Assembly: GCA_951230915.1 (NCBI GenBank) | Contig: OX579642.1 | Span: 12,648,001 to 12,712,000, forward strand | Origin: Antitrichia curtipendula | Lineage: Eukaryota; Streptophyta; Bryopsida; Hypnales; Leucodontaceae | Direction of reading: 5' to 3' | DNA: 64,000 bases | In this document: positions 11,349 to 22,450 of the stretch, in pieces | How positions within the stretch are numbered: the stretch's first letter is position 1 | How the letters are laid out: each line of letters begins with the position of its first letter | Notes under the pieces: generated by a model | Seen by the model: only the letters and a program-made list of their open reading frames with translations | Database searches by the model: none | What the model was told of the DNA's origin: nothing | Translations under genes and position numbers: made by a program

Positions 11349-13376
11349 ATATGATCAAAACCTTGATACAAAATATTATTATTCACTATAATCACAAGAG
11401 AGTTTTTTATAAGGGTACATCAATATTAAAGAAGAATGTTTTATTCTTTGAGAGGTAAAAAATAAACACACTAATATAAAAATAAAATAAAATAAATGTA
11501 TTATACCTCTTCAATCTCAATCGTCCATCATGGTAATTTTTTTTATTCATTTGTCTTAGGTTTTACTTCTACAATTAATTTTAAAATAATTTTTTTTCTT
11601 AGAAATGACTTCAAAAAATATGTACAAGAATAATCTATTAAACTTTGTGCCCAAATCTTTTCTTGAATTGTTACATATTTTTGTTGCATCTTTGTAAATA
11701 TATACTACTTACCTCAATTTCATCAAATTTGACATACAAAAAGTGTTGTTTTCAGAAAGTTAAACATTGGTTGGGATGAATGAAAAGTTTTGTGGTCAAA
11801 AGAGCTCCTAGAAACTCTTTGTTTATTGTCCAAAATTATAATGTTGGAGCTCCAAGTGGTTTAATGACCATAATTAAAACTTCAAATTTCAAAACCATAA
11901 CAAAAATAATCTCATTAGTACCCTATTGATACTAAATTTTAGAAGGAATTTTAAATTATAGTTCTAAAATTTATTCCATTGATGATATTTATATCAAAGA
12001 ATAATAATTTTATTTGAGCTATAAAACATTGGTTAGTGGTGGTGGTAGTAGCACAAAGAAAAATTTAAACATTTAAAAAATTAAATGGTGTATGTACTTG
12101 TGTATTTGTAATGTCTTTTTTAATTTGTTGGCAATGATGGCAAAAAATTAAAAATAATAAACAAAATATTAAAATTATTTATATCCTTTTTTTGCAATAC
12201 AATTATGAATGGTTATGAAGAGCAATGCAAAAGCCCTAATTGATAGATATCAATTTGTGTAATAGTAGTAGGGAACATGCGTCATTAGATTAAGCTTTAA
12301 GACCCACACTTAGTCTATTGAAGTATGTTTTCTACTGATTAATGCTCTATCTGAACTTGTGGATATTATCTATAGGTTTGAATTTCATTTTTTATAAAAA
12401 TTTGCTTATGAAATCTTCTTCTTAATCCCTAAAGGACCAGCATGTGATTTTTGGCAGTATAAAAAATTTGGACAGGTACTTGTGACTGGAAATTTTCATA
12501 TTTTTGGCTGAAATTTTAATAGAAGGTGGGCGTGAGGAGTACCTTTCATATGCACTAAATTTCATGACATTTGGATATAGGAGTCAAAAGTTATGGCCAA
12601 ATATGTTACTTTTTTCCGTAACTGGGCAGTCCGGGCAGATCAGAAAAAATCACTTTTTTCAAAAATAAAATTTGAAATTGGTTTTCTAGACTTATACATA
12701 TATAGAAAGCTTTTAATCATTCCATTTCAACCAATGAATCAAAAGTTATGAGGATTTTTAGTTTGCAGGCAGTTATAGATTCTCTACTCTGAAATAAACT
12801 TTGAAGTTGTTTATTCAACTCAATTTTTAATGTTTTTTGAAATTTTTTTTCCATAGAATGTAGGTTGTTTATTACAACATTACAACCATTGGGATTTACA
12901 TTTTTCAATTCCATAATTAAATTCTTAACAATTTAGTATTTTGGATCATTCTCTACTTCTTGCTACTTACTATTTTTTTGTATATGTTGTACAATATCAA
13001 ATGATTTGAAAAATTTTAAGCATGTAGAGAACTTGTTTATAAAAAATAATTCAAAGATACACCACCATTTTGGACATTTTTTCATACAAATGTGACCTTG
13101 TGAAGTGCAGCTGCCCTGTTTATCGCAGGGACAAAAAAAAGATTTTTGCCAATTTAAATGCTAATATCATCCAATCCGCATGGTGGAAAATTCCGAAATT
13201 TTTTCGACATCTTCTAAAACTAGTTTACTATAAGATCCTACAGTTACATGTGTCAAAAAAGTTTTTTTTCAAAAATTTGGTACTTGTACTAAAAATGGCA
13301 GTTTTGGAGTGTTTTTGGTGAAAACATAGTCATAGAACTTTAGGGGTTAATGCTTATGTAGTTAAGAATTTGCTAT
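11349..13376. other. AT-rich stretch without a recognisable gene
   Basis: There is no coding signal. The sequence is AT-rich and runs up to the TTAA duplicated by the piggyBac insertion. Recurrent phrases about AAAAGTTATGG suggest more old repeat material. Confidence 0.45.
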
Positions 13377-13380
13377 TTAA

Positions 13381-13393
13381 CCCCTGAGCGCCC
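13381..13393. repeat. piggyBac left terminal inverted repeat
   Basis: CCCCTGAGCGCCC follows TTAA directly and matches the complement of 19316-19328 over 13 bases. Confidence 0.95.
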
Positions 13394-14767
13394 AGAGCGA
13401 GACAGCCAAAACTGGGGTACAGATGACCAACCTTCACTCCAAATGCGACTGTGAGTTATTCACGGAGATGCAGAAAACGTGACCGTTGAATTTTATAAAG
13501 CCTTGGCATATCGAGGTACTGGAAAAGTACAGATTCATTTCACCGTGTGGATGTTATTATTATAGGAGTCAAACTGCAGTTGACTTTCAAAAATGTGCCT
13601 GCTTTTGGGGGGGGGGCACGTACTTTCGAGCAGTCTCGATTGCTGCTCCGGGGAGAGTCTGCCCCTGAAATTCTCGGATAACCAAGCACTTGTCAATCTC
13701 TGACAGCCCACAAATTTTCAAAGCCTGATCACCTACGGTTTAGACACAATCGACAATTGAATGCGGCTGGGTCACGGCGGAGAAGCAGGGGTCCACCGGG
13801 ATCTGCGTACGGATTAGACTGACACGTCGCTTTGGGGGGGTGGCACGCTGTCCCTGCAACCTGCCATGTCAGGCGTCCCGCGCCTTGGGATAACCGCCCG
13901 AGGTCAGCTGAAGGAGGCTCCGCCTACAGGGCCAGGCGACAACTTGCACGACGCAGTCTGGGGCTGCTCTCGACATTTTGAGGCGGCAGGTAAAAAAAAA
14001 TATGTGGACGGGTGGAGAATCAAGGTGCCCTCATAATGCCGAAACGACCCACATCATACAAATACAAATTCTTTGCTCAAAATACCATGTCACATAGACG
14101 ACAACGCGGGCTCCCATAATATGCCCACATTTGCTGAGAGAATAAAGTGCATGTGCTATAACACTGGCACACACAACATGCACTACCAGACCACCAATGA
14201 CATCCAGAAAACGGAAAAATCTAGGATGACAACATCACCTGCAAAGAGATCATACGTACATAAGCATAAACACATTGTATACGCACAGGACAAGTAAGCA
14301 ACAAAATGTTTCCCTTCCACCGTCACAGGACTATCACAAAGCACAACTGCCTGCCGCACTCTCTCAAGATAGGGCGATTAGGTCTTCAATTCCCACATTC
14401 CTCATACTCCACCACTACTTCTTCAGACCTTCGCATCCATTCACTGAAACATCACAAAGCCAAACTCAAAGACGAATCGCACATTCCATGGTCTAGGCCA
14501 ACTAATGCTACCCTTCAAAGCCGAACCTCCATCTGACCCCGCCACCTCCACGTCCACAACCTTTCAACGACAAGATTCGCACACCATGCACTATGTTCAG
14601 ACATAATCGGAGGCACAAGGGTGTCAATTCAATTAGAGGCACAATGTAGGAGCATAATCAGCAACACCATCTTATAAGAAAACAAAAACGAACAGTCAAG
14701 GAGGCTAAAGTAAACGCACCTTGGATCATTAGGCAGCCCCAAAGAACTCCCAGCAAGATACCTCCTC
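13394..14767. other. 3' non-coding arm of the piggyBac element
   Basis: This 1.4-kb stretch lies between the left inverted repeat and the stop codon of the minus-strand transposase. It is GC-balanced near the end and has G-rich runs at about 13608-13617 and 13833-13840. I see no gene. It probably holds the transposase terminator and transposase-binding sites. Confidence 0.5.
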
Positions 14768-17092
14768 TCAATGCCGAGCAGGGTGTGTAACCCGAAGTGC
14801 CCACTTTGTCTGCGAATGAACTTTCAAAAAGCACCTACCTACGCACATGGTAGCTCCTGCACAAGTCGTGCACTGGGATCTAGTTTTGTGCTTGCATACT
14901 ATGCACCTGCGCCACAAAGAAGGCCTGAGGCTACTGTAGTGCAGGGCAGTCGGGTGGGCAAGGCAGTCCACCTTGCATGTAGATGGGGGGTCCAACCAAG
15001 GCCCTATCAAACACTGTGCAACCTCCACGTGAAAGGAAAGTCTCTTTCGATATATGCTTTCCCCTCGTGTCACACGATCATGTTTTAGAAGCACCCAAGA
15101 ATTATTCAGCCAACAATCCACAATAAAAAAAAGGTGCTTGTGCCACCATTTGTGGGAATGAAACTGGACGCTATAATCCGTCCGCATTTGGTCGACAACG
15201 TCAACACCCCTCATGTTCGTTTGATACTCCACTTGCTGAGGGGTGGATGGAATGGGATCCCTCACACCTTGCACCCAATGCATGGAGTATGCTCCCTCGC
15301 CAACCGGATCAGATGAGGTAGACAAAATATACATAGGCTTCGAGTCGTACCAACATGTCGCCGCCATGCGCCACTGCGCATGCATCCGCCACATCAACGT
15401 CCCACGGGGATGCTCACCCCTCTTGTGCCCCAACAATGATGTGGGCAATCCCACATGATTCTCCCGAACAGTGCCTGTGGCCCAAATCCCCCGCCTGTAC
15501 AAGTCCTCAAACAATTTTGGTGATGTGAACCAATTGTCACAAACAACTGTGTGACCCACATCATCCAAGCCTATTGTGAGCTCATGCACCACCCTCTCAC
15601 CTTGCCCAGGCTCGGACACACCTGAAGCTCCCACATAAGGCATGAGATTATAAATGAATCTGGATGGGTTGCAAACCGTAGCAAAAAATTTGAACCCATA
15701 CTTCGTGGGCTTCGTAGGCATATACTGTCTAAAACCAGAATAGTGCCCACGATACGCTACCATAATCTCGTCAACCATTATGTACTTCTCTGGATTGTAC
15801 AGCGCTTGACTCTTGGTGACAAAGTCGTCAATGATCCACCTTACTTTAGCAAGTTTGTCAAACTGTGGAGAGTCGCGGTCATTCACGATTGTGTGATTAT
15901 TCACAAGATGAAGGCACCTCAACAAAGACTCGAATCGGTTGCGGGTGAAAACTCTGGGTATCAAGGAGCACTACAAGAATTCAGATCTCTTCCAGTAATC
16001 CCGAATGGTGGGCATGAATTTGATGCCCATGAGAATGCTGACCCCTACAAATGCTCGCATTTCTAAGGGAGAAGTTGGGACCCAGACAGGGCCGCCATTA
16101 GTCTGTTTGAAACGGCCAGTACCTTGCTGAGAAGCATAAAGGTTGGTCTGATCCACCATCTCCTGCACAACCCTCTCATCAAAAAATGTATCGAAGAATT
16201 CAATTGCTGCTGGCCGTCTACTGCGAGACACTCTAGACTTAGGGCCAGGGGCTGGTCCACGAAATGATTGTCGTTCTCCTAGTAGAGTCGTCTCTAGACA
16301 CTGCCAAAAACGGTCATGATACCTTGCCCGGAACTCTAAATCGTCAAGGTCACCGTCATTAGCATAAAATCCAATTTCGTGGTGCAAGTCCACGCTGCCT
16401 CCTCCTGACATTGATTCACAATCAGAAAACTCTATGGATGAGGCATCACCTGCAAAGTCATGCCACGATGCCCTCCAGTCGGACTCAGAGCTGCCCAATT
16501 CTGTGTCGTCTGGATCAGGCGTTGCAAGCTCACATGTAGGGACTGACACTGCCGCCCTTTGAACGCCTTGCAGGGATGAAGCCAGCTCCTCTGCCACCCT
16601 TTGATGCCCTCCTATGGGTGAAGCAAGTTCCTCGTCAAGCCGTTGAGTTGGAAACTCCGGCACTTGGTCACCACTTGATACACTTCGTGGGCTCCGAGAT
16701 GGCCCGGCCGTGTTGGCCGCTGTTGGAGCAGGTGCATCACCGTCTCGTACGCGGCAATCAGCAGCTCGTACTTTCCTACTACCTATGCTCCCTTTGAAAA
16801 TAACAAAATAAAACGGGACCCCTTTTTCCTGCCATTGTTGTTGCGGCTCTCCAACGAACTCTTGCAACCCACCCCACTCGGTAGGATCATATCTTAAAAC
16901 AGCAAGGCGCACCCAGACAACTGCCGGAAGCTGTCGCATGCTCAGCTGGCCAAATGGTCCCCGTAGAGGAGGGAAGTTTTCGTTTCCCTCCACAGAGACG
17001 TCGACATGCACTTCGCCATAGGACTGCCGCAACCAGTCTTCCACTTGTGCTGAAGCTGTAAGAGCGCCCACCAATCTTCTCACGGCGCCCAT
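14768..17092 (-). pseudogene. piggyBac transposase (DDE_Tnp_1_7) with one stop codon
   Basis: This enzyme cuts out the transposon and inserts it at TTAA. One minus-strand frame runs from ATG at 17092 to the stop at 14768, about 774 codons, broken by a single TAG at 15971-15973. The N-terminal third is acidic and low-complexity. The core begins near 16.2 kb (FFDTFFDERVVQEMV). Downstream of the stop come the three catalytic aspartates in family motifs: YIMVDEIMVAY, VVCDNWFTSPKLF and GVDVVDQMRTDYSV. A C-terminal cysteine-rich finger (CIVCKHKTRSQCTTCAG) follows, as in PGBD proteins. The stop reads as a CAG-to-TAG change between SEFL and CSLIPRVF. It removes everything with catalytic residues, so this copy should be inactive unless the stop is read through. 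Confidence 0.9.
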
Positions 17093-17343
17093 TGCATGCC
17101 CGTTGTCACCCTGCGCACATGCACTGAAGTGCCAGGCGACATGTCAGAATGAGCTCACATTGTAGAATTCAAGGAACAACCACTCGGCAGTACCTTACAA
17201 CCATAGTTATGACCTAGTTCACTATTTCAGGCACCGAGATGCCTGTGTATGATATTTTTTGGTTTGCTGCAAGTGCAAGCAAAATACAGCAATAAAGAAT
17301 TCAGAGTATGCTCCCACAAATTCCGTGATCCGGGTCCGAAATC

Positions 17344-18222
17344 TCACCTGCTTAGTGTGATGCGTTGACGTCGTCGGTGGTGTCCAAGATCTGAATTAGG
17401 AGAGAACAGAGCATGCGGAGGTGTACCCTCTTGACCTGGGCTCTGAGAAACTTGTGTTTGCATCCCTGTATTGTCTTCTGTGGAGTCTGAGCCTCGGTGT
17501 CGTTGTTGTCTCAAGCAGTGCGGTGATCTGGGGAACGGTGTGATGGCCGGTGGTACCCAACCCTGTGGAGGTGTGCGCCCGCCCTCATCCGATTCTTGCA
17601 TGTCATCGGAACTACAGTGAACTCCCCGTCCTGCTCCTCTAGCCAAACCTCGTCCACGTTCGGGTCCTTGTGGTTGACCTCGCGGACGTCCCAACCCTCT
17701 TGTTGAATGCGCCAATGCTGATTCTCCCGCAACTTGTTCGCCATCCACTGTTGAATTCAACCGTCGTCCCCGCCCTCTCCCTCGGTTTGATTGTATAGCA
17801 ACATCAGGTGTTGGCTGTAGTCGTCCTCGCCCTCGACCCCGAGCTGCTGTGAAATTCTCTGGTCCATCTTGCATGGTGTTAGCCACTTCAGATTGTATGT
17901 GTCCATCATCCTGCTCCGTTGGCTGGTTCAAGTCCAACATTCTTCCCGGAGCCGCATTGACTTGTGAATTGTGCGTGGTGGGAGTGGGATTTGCCCTCCC
18001 CACTCCTCGCTCAGCATTGCGAGGGCGTCCACGCCCTGCATTCCCCCGCCTCCTCCCGCCACGACCTAAGCCGCGACCTCGCCCCCGATTTAGGGCATCT
18101 TCAATTGGAAGTGGAATCAGCGGCAGGTCCCGAGGGTCCTCCAACTGAAGGTTGCTGCGATCGCTGGCGACGACCTCCTCCTCCGTTTGAGTATGGACCG
18201 ACTGATCGGATCCGGTGGCCAT
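17344..18222 (-). CDS. Arginine/glycine-rich exon in the piggyBac element
   Basis: About 290 residues encoded on the minus strand, rich in RGRG and GRGR clusters (for example RGRGRGLGRGGRRRG), like RGG/GAR nucleic-acid-binding segments. The first ATG is at 18222. The frame ends at 17344 at AGCAG followed by GTGAG, a good splice donor, so it is probably an exon that joins the transposase or the upstream accessory exon. I could not make the splice to the transposase ATG exon keep frame by eye. It lies wholly inside the inverted repeats and so belongs to the element. A role in DNA or RNA binding, or in nuclear targeting, is inference from composition. Confidence 0.5.
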   Translation of the reverse strand: MATGSDQSVHTQTEEEVVASDRSNLQLEDPRDLPLIPLPIEDALNRGRGRGLGRGGRRRGNAGRGRPRNAERGVGRANPTPTTHNSQVNAAPGRMLDLNQPTEQDDGHIQSEVANTMQDGPENFTAARGRGRGRLQPTPDVAIQSNRGRGRGRRLNSTVDGEQVAGESALAHSTRGLGRPRGQPQGPERGRGLARGAGRGVHCSSDDMQESDEGGRTPPQGWVPPAITPFPRSPHCLRQQRHRGSDSTEDNTGMQTQVSQSPGQEGTPPHALFSPNSDLGHHRRRQRITLSR

Positions 18223-18244
18223 TGCTGGTCGTGTCAGCCTTCCC

Positions 18245-18682
18245 ACTTACTAGGAATGGACGCCTATCCTGCTCTCTGTCACGTTTTGCGTCCTTGTCCC
18301 TCAAATCATTACTGGGCCACCACTTCTCCCGAATGAAGGAGTTCACAATTGGAGGCAGCCCATCTTGATGCCCCTCGGGAATTCGTGCATACACGTTCAG
18401 AATTCGAAAGCATTGTCTCCGAAAGAGATACCGCCATGAGCTCCCATCAGGTTCGGCCGGCCAGTAGTGATTCTCATTAGGCTCCCGGAGGCTCAAAAGA
18501 AAATCTTCACGCAAGCATGATTGCAGTTTTCTGACCTGGTCTTCTGTCGCTTGATGGCGCGTCACAGCCCAATCCGCCAATGCTACTTTGATCACTACGA
18601 CTTCCTCAGGAGAAGCTCGAGTCTAAATCCCTCGCTGCTCCGGGTCTGGAGTCCCTTCATGAATCGAAGTGTGAGCGGCCAT
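18245..18682 (-). pseudogene. Accessory ORF of the piggyBac element
   Basis: On the minus strand a frame open from 18883 has its first ATG at 18682 and is broken by TAG at 18623-18625. It continues to about 18245, where CTA is followed by GTAAGT, a likely splice donor. The downstream part has the compact, domain-like sequence PDGSSWRYLFRRQCFRILN followed by YARIPEGHQDGLPP and FIREKWWPSNDLRDKDAKR. I do not recognise the family. It lies upstream of the RG-rich exon and transposase, inside the same inverted repeats. It may be the N-terminal exon of one long transposase, or a second protein of the element. Confidence 0.4.
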
Positions 18683-19315
18683 GTCTACCGAGGGCTCAAA
18701 CCCTTTTTGAGCGAGCTCCTTTCCCGAACGCTCAACGTTGAGCACAAATTGCGATGATGGTTGCGGAAGTACGCCGGAATCAAGTCCTGTAATGGATTCG
18801 CAGCTCCTGCCGATGTTGTCGCCACGATGCGGCCGCCACACCCAGCACAAGGAGGCCCACTCTCTCAAATCAAAGTGCTGCAAACCTCCCCTCTATCTGA
18901 ACTATGACTACTGCGTACAACAATTCGGCGCTCCACATGCATTGCTCACAATTCCACTCATGGCCCGAACCCCTCAAACGCCATCACACGCAAACTTCGT
19001 TGGATCCGATGAGGGGAAGAGCACAGACTGAGGAAGAGTCCATCGCGGACTTTGGCGCCAAATGGAGCAACGGTATGCCACCGCCTACAACCGGTGGCCC
19101 CAGTCGCGAGAAATATTCATAAATGCCTGCCACGTCAATTTTTTCAAGCCCGATTGGTCCCCGCGGAGTACTTGCCACTCCTCAGCTTGTCCCCCACTCA
19201 CGGCTAATGAATGCAGGCCATTATTTCAAGTCTGTACCATTTCCAGCCCAATACGACTACATCTGACGCTGGGAGACTCATTTTTTAATTCTGAGCGCCC
19301 TGATTTTCACCCCTG

Positions 19316-19328
19316 GGGCGCTCAGGGG
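19316..19328. repeat. piggyBac right terminal inverted repeat
   Basis: GGGCGCTCAGGGG followed directly by TTAA; the complement of 13381-13393. A subterminal copy in the opposite orientation begins at about 19291. Confidence 0.95.
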
Positions 19329-19734
19329 TTAACTCCTTAAATCCTATTGTCCCTATGGAGGACAAAATGGACTTTGGATAGGTTTCTATGAGCTCAATTT
19401 TTTTTAATTTTTTTTAATTTAAAAAAAAATAGAATAACTTACAATTTTTTTTTAAATATAATTTTTATTTCAATTGATGACCAAGAGCAAAAGGTATGCC
19501 ACAATAACCTCAAAACGGAAGAGACTAGTCAACAAATGAAATTCACAAAAAATAAAAATAATATTTTTAATATTTTTTACTTCATAGGTTATATTTTCTT
19601 CTAATGGAGAGCTTTGATTCATTGACGCTAGCATGTGAGCCTAGAAATGCAAGCCTAGAATCTTTGAGCTTAGGTGTAAGTAGGTACTTTACAACTATTG
19701 AAGGTGTCTATAACATACATACTTTCAATATAAG

Positions 19735-21360
19735 TATCTTTGTTTTGTGACATTTTGACTTACAATGCAAAAGTTATTGAATTTTAAATTTTTATGAATT
19801 CAAAAATTGAATTAAATTATCATTTATTTTGGAAAAAACATAACTTCCACATTGCATGTCAAAATGCCATGAAACAAAGACCTTCTACTCTTTTATGTAT
19901 AAAGCTTTCTATTTGCATCAAGAATTCAACTTCTCACACTACAGCAAAACCCTTGCATTCCTTCGTCCATAAAAATATTGAATTTCAAAGTTTTTATAAA
20001 TTTTAAAATTTTAAAATTACTTTTATTTTTGTTTTGGTTGTGGCAATGGCACATGGCATACCAGTACTAGCCTTTAAGTTGGATTGTTTGTTTTATTTGT
20101 TTTGTTTGTTACAATAAGAATTCTAAAACCGTGCAGCCCTTGGTTGAGTTTTTAATACCATTCAGAAAGCTCTTTGCAAGGAAGGGTGCATGGGCTTAGT
20201 TTTGTGGCGTTTGCACCATACGGTGGGAAAGTTATGGATTTATGAGGTCACAAGTTTGTTCTTTTGTGGCATTTGGACCCATAGTGAGAAAATTATTGAA
20301 TTTTTAAGTTTCTATAATTTTAAAATTTTAAAATTTATTTTAATTTTATATACTTATATATTTATACTATGGCAATGGCATAGGACAAACTAGCTTATAC
20401 ATTATTGTCAATGAGTGTTGTTTTGTTTTGTTTTGTTATGGTGAAATCTCCGAAATTGTATGTTCCTTGGTTACGTTTTGGATACCGTTGGAAAGCTCTC
20501 TACAAAGAGGGGTGCACGGGCTTTGTTTCGTGGTGTTTGGACCTATGGTATAAAACTTATTGAATTTTGAAGTTTTATGACTTAAAAAATTAAAAAATTA
20601 CATTTTTTTTTTTTTGTTTATAACAACAATATATGGCACACTAGTTTAGATCTAAACCTATAAACAACAATGCGGACATTTTGTGTCCAATGAATGACAG
20701 AAGTGCAACTCTTCATCTTTATAATTTTGTTGTAAAAAGGAAATGTCTTCTATAGTAGTTTGACTTCCAATGAGTGTTTTTTTCATTTTTTTAAGACAAT
20801 GATTTCCACAATATTCAAAGGGATGATTTCCTTGATCATCAATTCATCCTTTCAAGGGTTAAATGAGGTTGTTTGTTTTGATTATTATGGTGAGATCTTC
20901 TGAAATGTTTGTCCTCTGGTGCCATTCTTGGTACCATTGCAAAGCTCTTTGCATGAACTTTATTTTGTGGTGTTTGAATCTACATTGTAAAAATGATTGA
21001 ATTTTGAAATTCTTATAAATTCTTATTTTTTTTAATTTTATTACAGTTTGGCAATAGTAGAACGCACACCAATACTATCTTAAATGAAGCTATTTGTTTT
21101 ATTTATTTGTTTGCTACAGTGAGATCTCTTGGACTATATATTTTTTAGTTGCATTTTTGGTACCATTGTAAAGCACTCTATAAAGAGAGGTGCACGTGCT
21201 TTGTTTTGTGGCGTTGGAACATACAGTGTGGAAGTTATGGATTTTTGAGTTATTTATGAATTAAAAAATTATATTTACTTATATTTTGGTTGTGGCAACG
21301 GCACAAGGCATACTAATCTTATATCCATCCATTGAGTTAGGTTGTTTGTTTGTTTGTCTA
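19735..21360. repeat. Array of diverged AT-rich repeat units
   Basis: At least four units of about 300-450 bp recur (near 19735, 20085, 20415, 20865 and 21090). Each has a TTGTTTGTTTTGTTTGTTA-like start, then a phrase like GGTACCATTGGAAAGCTCT, then GGGCTTTGTTTCGTGG, then AAATTATTGAATTT. The units are strongly diverged and carry no open frame. The same family occurs at 10450-11110. Confidence 0.65.
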
Positions 21361-22336
21361 GACTTTGTCTCTTAGATTTAGGCCAAGTATAGAGACAAGA
21401 TTAAAGAAGTCTCTTGAAATTCAAAGCTTCATAGTAAACTTAGGAAGTAATATCATGACCAAGTAGTATTTTGTGCATTTTTCTAAAAAAGAGCTTTGTT
21501 ATCAAAAATGACTATAAAACCATATACCAAAATAGAATTGTACCTCTAAAATAAAATGCATATAATTTGAACAAGCCAAAAATTACCCTTGCCATATCTT
21601 ATAAGTAACTAAATCTCAAGATATGGCATACATAGGAATAATGGTCATGGGTTGGTGGAGCACCTTTATTAAAGTATAGTTGATTAATAGAGGTGGCTGT
21701 GATTTAATATTATTGGTCTAAATCTAATTAGACTGGCTAATGCATTGATCAAGCTACAACGGTGGTTACTGCATGTTTAGGCGCCTTGTAGCTCATCTTG
21801 GCAATGAGACATGATTGAGAAGCATATGGTATACTCAAACCTTTGTGGATCTTTTCTTTTTGTTTTGGCTGGCTTCTATATTGAAGCTAATTCAATTTCT
21901 AAAGTAGCTATTTTTTTAGAAAATTGTTTTTGGTTCTCTAGTTGCATGGATCCTTTGCATAACATGACTCAAAGCTCTACTAATCATCACGTTGAGCTGC
22001 AGAGTTGTCATTAGATGGAAATTGTCTTGCATAAGAGTTTTAGGTATTCTTCTTGCACATGACAACAATAATAAGCGCTCAGAGGTTGTGGGCTAGACAC
22101 CTATTGTACCTCATTGACCTTACATTGGATTGTGTGGTTGTTGGGATGGGCACAAGTGAGGTCCACAGCTTCTTGAAGCTTTTCCAAAACTATTTTTACA
22201 AAACGTGATGTTTTTCCTAATCTTAGTCTTTTTTTATTCCTTTGGTATTAAAGAATTGATGAAGATCTAGAAGTTCAAAACTTGGACGGTAACATGCTAG
22301 ATATCTATTTTACAATGAACTTTTGAATTCTATTTT

Positions 22337-22450
22337 CACTACAAGAGAAAAGGGTGTTTTAAGTCTGTTTTTAAGTTTAGTCCTAGTGATAAGATATTTA
22401 GTAATGACCTTTATAGAGATTTTCAATAAAAATTTATTAGAAATACACAA
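22337..22450. mobile_element. CACTA-type MITE, copy 3 (truncated)
   Basis: It starts CACTACAAGAGAAAAGGGTG, as copies 1 and 2 do, and keeps their internal phrase about TAGTAATGACCTTTATAGAG. It breaks off near 22450 with no matching right end. Confidence 0.7.

Larger units (their letters stand above)
13381..19328 (-). mobile_element. Complete piggyBac-superfamily DNA transposon
   Basis: The 5948-bp element has 13-bp terminal inverted repeats, CCCCTGAGCGCCC at 13381-13393 and its complement at 19316-19328. They are flanked by the piggyBac target duplication TTAA (13377-13380 and 19329-19332). The right end also has a subterminal inverted copy (CTGAGCGCCC at about 19291), like the internal repeats of other piggyBac elements. 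On the minus strand it carries an accessory domain, an arginine/glycine-rich exon and a transposase with all three catalytic aspartates. Two in-frame stops suggest this copy is recently dead. The identical ends and clean duplication argue for a fairly young insertion. PiggyBac is scarce in flowering plants. Confidence 0.95.
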
